A stretch of 10,207 nt of DNA from Noviherbaspirillum sp. (GTDB taxonomy: Bacteria > Pseudomonadota > Gammaproteobacteria > Burkholderiales > Burkholderiaceae). The translations under genes were made by a program, and so were the position numbers. Location: the NCBI GenBank assembly GCA_028292785.1, contig JAQGLQ010000138.1, positions 1 to 10,207 on the forward strand, read 5' to 3'. The notes under the pieces were generated by a model. It saw nothing but the letters and a program-made list of their open reading frames with translations. It ran no database searches and was not told the origin of the DNA. Positions 6,525-10,207 of this stretch are shown piece after piece (the first letter of the stretch is position 1; every line of letters starts with the position of its first letter).

Positions 6525-7469
6525 TCACGGCACAAAGAAATAGCGCGTCAGATGAAAGAAGACCGGTGCCGCGAAACTCACGGAATCCATCCGATCCAGC
6601 ATGCCGCCATGTCCCCGGATCAAGGTTCCCCAATCCTTCGCTCCCAGACTGCGTTTGATTGCAGAAAGCACAAGGCCGCCCAGGAAACCCATCAAAACGA
6701 TCACTGATGCCATTCCCGCGCTTTGCAGGGGCGTGAATGGCGTAATCCACCACATCGCCGCGCCAATCACGATCGCGCCGGCCGCGCCTCCGACGAATCC
6801 TTCGACGGTTTTGCCAGGGCTGACCACTGGCGCGATCTTGGTTTTCCCAAACAAGGTTCCAAACACGTATTGCAGCACATCGCTCATTTGCACTACCAGC
6901 AGCAGATAAAAAAGCAGAAGCGCATTCTGTCCTTCAAACCCCGGGATCTCGAGCATCAGAAGCGCCGGAGCATGACTGATGCAATATACGGCGATCATCA
7001 CGCCCCACTGCATCTTCGCGGTCCGCTCCAGAAACTTTTCGGTATCCTGCGAGAGCGCCGAAACCGACGGCAGCAGCAGAAAGGCATAGACCGGTATCAG
7101 GATTGCAAACAGGGCATACCACTTGATGCTTATCAGGTAGTACTGCAAGGGTATCAACGCGAAAAATGCCAATGACAGGGAGCGATGGTCGGCCGGCTTT
7201 GTCGGCGTCAGTGTAATGAATTCGCGCAGGGCAAAAAATGAAATGACCAAGAACAGCACGAGCGTGCCGGCCGGACCGATCAGAAAAGCCGAGACAAAGA
7301 TCGTGATCATCACCCACCAGGCGAACACCCTGGCATTCAGATTACCGACAACCACACCGCCGCGCTCGGTTTTTACCTGGCGCTTCAGCGTCCAGCCGAT
7401 ACTTGAAGCAATCGTCAACAGCACGGCGATGCCGCATACAAGCCAGTAAAATTTGTTCGACATGGTCAT
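6525..7469 (-). CDS. CdsA-like phosphatidate cytidylyltransferase
   Basis: This 314-residue polytopic membrane protein should make CDP-diacylglycerol from CTP and phosphatidate. The C-terminal CdsA signature is complete: S269-x-x-K272-R273, K278-D279, then HGG (287-289) and D292-R293-x-D295. Upstream is the second conserved block, SDVLQYVFGTLFGKTKIAP (196-214) followed by SPGKTVEGFVGG (217-228). About eight hydrophobic segments span the protein (for example 8-26, 50-66, 68-83, 100-135, 153-173, 184-198, 226-243 and 252-270). The start is ATG 7469: GGAG at 7475-7478 (minus strand) sits 5 nt upstream, and the ATG overlaps the acyltransferase stop as ATGA. The frame stays open to 7565, but that extension lies inside the acyltransferase gene. 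The protein resembles E. coli YnbB and is probably a paralogue of the housekeeping cdsA, inferred from its operon partners. Confidence 0.9.
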   Translation of the reverse strand: MTMSNKFYWLVCGIAVLLTIASSIGWTLKRQVKTERGGVVVGNLNARVFAWWVMITIFVSAFLIGPAGTLVLFLVISFFALREFITLTPTKPADHRSLSLAFFALIPLQYYLISIKWYALFAILIPVYAFLLLPSVSALSQDTEKFLERTAKMQWGVMIAVYCISHAPALLMLEIPGFEGQNALLLFYLLLVVQMSDVLQYVFGTLFGKTKIAPVVSPGKTVEGFVGGAAGAIVIGAAMWWITPFTPLQSAGMASVIVLMGFLGGLVLSAIKRSLGAKDWGTLIRGHGGMLDRMDSVSFAAPVFFHLTRYFFVP

Positions 7470-8077
7470 GCGATCTCCACGATGGCCCGACGGGCCCTTT
7501 CCAGAAAATCCGATTTTTCCTCGCCATCGATGCGCCTCAACGTTCCGGCAAAGCGTACTGTGCAAGTCAGCGGAACTGGCAGCATCACGCCCTTCGGCAT
7601 GCTGCGATGCAGGTTCTCCAGATACACCGGCACCAGTTCCACTTCGGGAAAATGTTCAGTCAAACGGTAAAGGCCGCTTTTGAACGGCCCCGGCAAGGAG
7701 TCGGCGCCCCGTGTGCCTTCGGGAAAAATGATCAATGAATCGCCGCCACGCAATGCGTCGAACAGCGGAGCCAGCGGATCGGCATTCTGGTTTTTCCGGT
7801 CCCGGTCGATCAACACGGCATTCAATACGCGCAGCGCTATATATCTGCGCAAGCCGCTTGCCCCCCAGTAGTCGCGCGCGGCGACGGGACGCGTCTGCGC
7901 GCGCAGTTCCGGCGGAAGCGCGGACCAGATCGCAATCGTATCGATATGGCTGGTATGGTTGGCGAAGTAAATGCGCTGCAAATTCGATGGCGCGGCAGCT
8001 GTCCAGTGAGGCGTTGCGCCGACCAGCAGCCGAACCAGGCCGATGAGAGCCTTCCCGAAAAAGTAGGCCGGGCTCAT
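7466..8077 (-). CDS. 1-acyl-sn-glycerol-3-phosphate acyltransferase family protein (PlsC-like)
   Basis: This 203-residue PlsC-type acyltransferase should convert lysophosphatidate to phosphatidate at the membrane surface. Motif I is NHTSHID, with H41 and D46 as the HX4D catalytic pair. Motif II is near YIALRVLNAVLIDRDRK (79-95), motif III is FPEGTRG (118-124) and motif IV is VPVYLEN (149-155). A hydrophobic N-terminal helix (about 5-20) may anchor it. The start is ATG 8077: a GGAG lies 5 nt upstream and the ATG overlaps the stop of the CDP-alcohol phosphatidyltransferase as ATGA. The frame is open to 8350, but that extension is Arg/Cys-rich shadow translation inside the upstream gene. Its stop overlaps the CdsA-like start in the same way, so three membrane-lipid genes are translationally coupled. 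PlsC-like proteins can use other acyl acceptors, so the exact substrate is inferred from context. Confidence 0.9.
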   Translation of the reverse strand: MSPAYFFGKALIGLVRLLVGATPHWTAAAPSNLQRIYFANHTSHIDTIAIWSALPPELRAQTRPVAARDYWGASGLRRYIALRVLNAVLIDRDRKNQNADPLAPLFDALRGGDSLIIFPEGTRGADSLPGPFKSGLYRLTEHFPEVELVPVYLENLHRSMPKGVMLPVPLTCTVRFAGTLRRIDGEEKSDFLERARRAIVEIA

Positions 8078-8628
8078 GCCTGCTCCATCCTTGCGGCGAT
8101 CGCTGCGGTACGGGTGATGCACGTGACGAGCGAGCCGGCGGCGATGACGATGGCGGCGGCGATAAGGGCATAGTGCGTACCGTTCGCGGCGAACTCGGCA
8201 GCGCCGGCGACACATCCAGCGGTCATCGCAGCCATGCGATGCTGCTTCGCCATCGGGCCGCGAAAATCCTGCGCCATTCCCAGCGCGCCGCCGAATACGC
8301 GGACATAGGCCGTCATTGCAGCGAGCAAGGCACCCAGCCATCCGAGCCACGGCAAATCGATTGCATAGCCGAGCGCCACGATCAGGATCGAATCCGCTAT
8401 CCGGTCCGGAAATTCGTTATAGAGCGCACCCAGCGGCGACTTCTTGCCACCCTCCACGGCGACCATGCCATCGAGCAGATTGCAGATCAGCCGGCCCTGG
8501 ATGCACAAGGCACAGCCGAGCAGACCCGGTCCGCCAGTAGGCGCAGGAATAAGCAACAGGAACGATCCCGCGATGGCAAACACGATGCTGGCGACAGAGA
8601 TATGGTTGGGAGTGACCCGCGTACTCAC
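8074..8628 (-). CDS. CDP-alcohol phosphatidyltransferase (YnbA-like), 5' end uncertain
   Basis: From GTG 8628 this encodes 184 residues of a polytopic enzyme that moves a phosphatidyl group from CDP-diacylglycerol to an alcohol. The motif block at 50-79 reads N-LL-DG-MV-A, then G67-ALY-N71-EFP-D75-RIA-D79. Against the usual DxxDGxxAR(x8)GxxxDxxxD pattern, the first and third Asp are Asn (N50, N71) and the Arg is V58, while D53, G54, A57, G67 and D75 are kept. From memory the wider YnbA-like group has similar text around LYNE.PDR, so this may be a subfamily trait. Hydrophobic helices lie at about 10-28, 35-48, 80-92, 96-112, 132-146 and 153-172. The GTG has no Shine-Dalgarno sequence, and coding-looking text continues upstream to an in-frame TAA. 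The gene ends by ATGA overlap with the acyltransferase. The head-group alcohol is unknown. Confidence 0.82.
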   Translation of the reverse strand: MSTRVTPNHISVASIVFAIAGSFLLLIPAPTGGPGLLGCALCIQGRLICNLLDGMVAVEGGKKSPLGALYNEFPDRIADSILIVALGYAIDLPWLGWLGALLAAMTAYVRVFGGALGMAQDFRGPMAKQHRMAAMTAGCVAGAAEFAANGTHYALIAAAIVIAAGSLVTCITRTAAIAARMEQA

Positions 8629-8709
8629 GAGGAAGGTTGCCGCGGACTGAGCCCATGATGCTGAACGGGCCGTGATCGGACGTCGGTTTTGTGGTTAGCT
8701 GCCTGACAT
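8629..8709 (-). other. Apparent N-terminal extension of the phosphatidyltransferase, broken by an in-frame TAA
   Basis: Reading upstream in frame from GTG 8628, the translation is RRPITARSASWAQSAATFLV, joining directly to STRVTPNHIS. The RRPI...WA...RVTPN pattern looks like the N-terminus of family members. No ATG, GTG or TTG occurs between this text and the in-frame TAA at 8695-8697. Four codons above the TAA is an ATG at 8709 with AGGA at 8714-8717, 4 nt before it. This suggests a former start at 8709 followed by a nonsense change at codon 5. A non-AUG start, re-initiation at GTG 8628, or a sequence error are alternatives. Confidence 0.5.
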
Positions 8710-8758
8710 TGCTTCCTGGGCTGAAGTGTTCCTGTTGTATGCGTCAAAGTTCCACGAC

Positions 8759-8784
8759 GGAGGGAGTATTGAAATCAGCCCTCC
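8759..8784. terminator. GGAGGG/CCCTCC hairpin below the small secreted protein gene
   Basis: GGAGGG (8759-8764) pairs perfectly with CCCTCC (8779-8784) around a 14-nt AT-rich loop. It lies 32 bp downstream of the stop of the gene at 8816-9172 on the minus strand and upstream of the lipid cassette. No T run follows on the minus strand, so termination is uncertain. It could also lie in the cassette's 5' region. Confidence 0.3.
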
Positions 8785-8815
8785 ATGCCTTGCGATGGCT
8801 CTCACCAGGCTGACG

Positions 8816-9172
8816 TCAACACGATGTTGGGGGGGTGACTAATCCGCGGCACATCTCTGCCTTGGCCTCATTGCTCAATAGCTTGGCCTCGCTCATGTAT
8901 TTCTCGAACTCCGTGTCATAGGATTTCCGGACGTCGGGGTCCTTGCTGTTCCGACGGTGGGCCATGCTTTTTTTATCTGCGGTAACGTCGTCCGTGCACC
9001 CAAAATTCTGGAATAGCCGGGTTTCGAATTCGTCAGCCTTCACGCTGTCCCCCTCGCTGCACATTTCCGTGACCGCTCCGAAAAATCCCGGGCCGAATCC
9101 ATGATTTCCTTCCGCATGCGCGGTAGTGGCAGCCAACAATAGAATAAATACTGCATTTGACACGAGCTTCAT
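8816..9172 (-). CDS. Small exported protein with four cysteines, unknown function
   Basis: This 118-residue protein starts with a clear Sec signal peptide, MKLVSNAVFILLLAATTAHA, with likely cleavage after A18-H19-A20. The mature part is about 98 residues, hydrophilic and largely helical by composition, with Cys at 38, 59, 108 and 118. Four cysteines in a periplasmic protein could form two disulfides, the last at the very C-terminus (PPTSC). A patch FGCTDDVTADKKSMAHRR (57-74) and EFEKYMSEAK (88-97) are the most distinctive parts. I recognise no family. The start at ATG 9172 is supported by GAGG, 5 nt upstream. It follows the lipoprotein gene on the same strand after 99 bp of AT-rich DNA, so the two may share a transcript. 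Its role beside the lipoprotein module is not shown by the sequence. Confidence 0.72.
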   Translation of the reverse strand: MKLVSNAVFILLLAATTAHAEGNHGFGPGFFGAVTEMCSEGDSVKADEFETRLFQNFGCTDDVTADKKSMAHRRNSKDPDVRKSYDTEFEKYMSEAKLLSNEAKAEMCRGLVTPPTSC

Positions 9173-9271
9173 GAATACCTCGCTTTCGAAGTTGTTAAAA
9201 CGCGTAAACCATGGAATAAATTATTGGGAATAACTGCATGGGCGGCACGCCGTGCAGTCAGTAATCCGTAT

Positions 9272-9892
9272 CTAGAAGTCTCCACCCGGCATTTCATAAT
9301 GAAGGCCGTAGACGCATTCATGCCTTTTGCAGCGGCTGTAATCGACGCCCGGAATTGGCTTACGGCGGAGCACATCCCATCCAAGCAATATGCCGTCATC
9401 CTTCAAGCGCAGTTTGATGCGCAGGCCGCCGCCGTTTTTGCGGATATCGTCAAGCACCGCGTCGGGGATACGGTCGGCCACGGGAATGGTGTAATCGGCG
9501 ATGATCGTGCCGCCGTCCCAGCCTCCTCCACCGGCTTTTTGCTCGAAGTAGCCGGTGCGCCATGTCGCACGAATTGTTTTGGGCACTCCTCGTTCGCCTC
9601 CGGGGTAGGCTGAAGTACTTACACTTTTTGGTCCAAGAGTCCCGGGTGCGGTAACGACGGTACCGTACTCGTTATAAAAAGTTATTCCCTCTTTTTTATT
9701 AACCGCATCGAGCCTCAGTTCGCCAACGCCACCTATATCATGAAACCTGTCTTGCAGACGCGTATTCCCATCATCCTCGGTGCGAACGCCACCTTTGTGT
9801 AAAGCTTGGCACCCGGACAGGAGTAGAAAACTGCCTGCCGCAATGATTAACTTGCGTTTCATGGAACAAGGATGGGTTGCATTGCTTTTCAT
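9272..9892 (-). CDS. Predicted lipoprotein, possible immunity-type protein
   Basis: The signal KRKLIIAAGSFLLLSGC has a lipobox LLSGC; the acylated Cys is residue 28 counting from ATG 9892, so the mature protein is about 179 residues and sits in the envelope. Two starts are possible. ATG 9892 overlaps the upstream stop as ATGA and gives a 14-residue n-region; ATG 9862 gives a textbook short n-region. Neither has a clear Shine-Dalgarno sequence, and I kept the coupled start. The mature part has a Gly-rich centre (KAGGGGWDGGTIIADYTIPV), then ADRIPDAVLDDIRKNGGGL, and KLRLKDDGILLGWDVLRR, and ends YEMPGGDF. These remind me of lipoproteins found beside type VI secretion lipase effectors in Burkholderiales, but I cannot name a domain. 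Its overlap with the end of a larger gene fits an effector-immunity order. The surrounding DNA is more AT-rich than the rest of the window. Confidence 0.75.
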   Translation of the reverse strand: MKSNATHPCSMKRKLIIAAGSFLLLSGCQALHKGGVRTEDDGNTRLQDRFHDIGGVGELRLDAVNKKEGITFYNEYGTVVTAPGTLGPKSVSTSAYPGGERGVPKTIRATWRTGYFEQKAGGGGWDGGTIIADYTIPVADRIPDAVLDDIRKNGGGLRIKLRLKDDGILLGWDVLRRKPIPGVDYSRCKRHECVYGLHYEMPGGDF

Positions 9893-10207
9893 TCGGTCAC
9901 CGTCAGGTTGATGTTGTAGCCATTGGCGTTAAGCCATTCGAGATAGCGCTTCATATCCACCGTACCGGTGACGAAATCCTTTCGCGGTATTCGCGTGAAA
10001 ACTCCATCGACAAAAGGTCCATCGGGCGGCAGATAACTGATGAACTGCCCGGTATCCGCGAAGGTCATCCGCGTGCCAGTCATGTTCATTTGGGTGGTCA
10101 CTTTTCCATTCAGGTATGTCACCGCGCGATCTTCATAAATGGGCGACGGTGAACCTGTGGTCGAAAACTGATTATTGCTTTTGTCGTGAAGCACCGGATT
10201 GGCGATG
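9889..10207 (-). CDS. C-terminal part of a larger unidentified protein (truncated by window edge)
   Basis: The frame is open from the right edge to a TGA at 9889-9891 and encodes about 105 residues of a C-terminus. A GTG at 10194 is probably internal, because plausible coding text (IANPVLHDKSNN) continues to the edge. The visible part includes SPSPIYEDRAVTYLNG, TGTRMTFADTGQFISYLPPD (about 45-64), then FTRIPRKDFVTGTVDMKRYL and a final EWLNANGYNINLTVTE. There is no transmembrane segment or recognisable catalytic motif here. The coupled lipoprotein downstream and the soluble, mixed alpha/beta look would suit the tail of a secreted enzyme or toxin such as a lipase-type effector, but this is context inference. 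The function must be read from the missing N-terminal part. Confidence 0.7.
   Translation of the reverse strand, partial: IANPVLHDKSNNQFSTTGSPSPIYEDRAVTYLNGKVTTQMNMTGTRMTFADTGQFISYLPPDGPFVDGVFTRIPRKDFVTGTVDMKRYLEWLNANGYNINLTVTE

Noticed and set aside
8078..8350. Upstream extension of the acyltransferase frame
   Set aside because: The extension is Arg/Cys-rich shadow sequence within the phosphatidyltransferase gene. ATG 8077 has GGAG spacing and an ATGA overlap.
8811..8818. TGACGTCA palindrome
   Set aside because: It is only 8 bp and overlaps the stop codon of the small exported protein gene. It is expected by chance in a window this size.

Overview
The window looks like chromosomal DNA of a GC-rich betaproteobacterium, probably Burkholderiales and plausibly Oxalobacteraceae. 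The grounds are the two phasin-like genes (polyhydroxyalkanoate granule proteins), the style of the CHASE hybrid kinase and DUF1993 proteins, and GC-rich codon use. This placement comes from recall of protein families; no search was run.

Layout, left to right. (1) 2-277 (+): the 3' end of glutaminyl-tRNA synthetase. (2) 347-3079 (-): a large membrane-bound hybrid sensor kinase (CHASE-PAS-HisKA-HATPase-REC), convergent with glnS and with no separate response regulator beside it. (3) 3230-3739 (+): a DUF1993 protein divergent from the kinase. (4) 3872-4357 (-) and 4637-5065 (+): two divergent phasin-like paralogues. The shared intergenic region carries a perfect 10-bp direct repeat over the likely promoter of the rightward gene. 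(5) 5155-5871 (+): an S4-domain protein built like an RsuA/RluF pseudouridine synthase, but with both signature active-site motifs degraded. (6) 5917-6372 (-): an unrecognised, probably helical protein. (7) 8628-6525 (-): a tightly coupled phospholipid cassette of CDP-alcohol phosphatidyltransferase, 1-acyl-glycerol-3-phosphate acyltransferase and CdsA-like CTP:phosphatidate cytidylyltransferase, joined by two 4-bp ATGA overlaps. The first gene has a coding-looking 5' extension interrupted by an in-frame TAA. (8) 8816-9172 (-): a small exported four-cysteine protein. (9) 9272-9892 (-): a lipoprotein overlapping by ATGA the 3' end of a larger gene that runs off the right edge. This last part is visibly more AT-rich and reads like an accessory module, possibly effector plus lipoprotein immunity.

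How the genes fit together. The cassette at 6525-8628 could take lysophosphatidate to phosphatidate, then to CDP-diacylglycerol, then to a phospholipid with an unknown head group; it resembles the E. coli ynbA/ynbB pair with an added acyltransferase. The phasin pair points to PHA storage. The most unusual items are the S4 protein without its catalytic Asp, the phosphatidyltransferase with Asn at two of the usual metal-ligand Asp positions and a broken 5' end, the repeats upstream of the phasin gene, and the lipoprotein module at the right edge. No tRNA, rRNA, CRISPR array, insertion sequence or integrase was seen.
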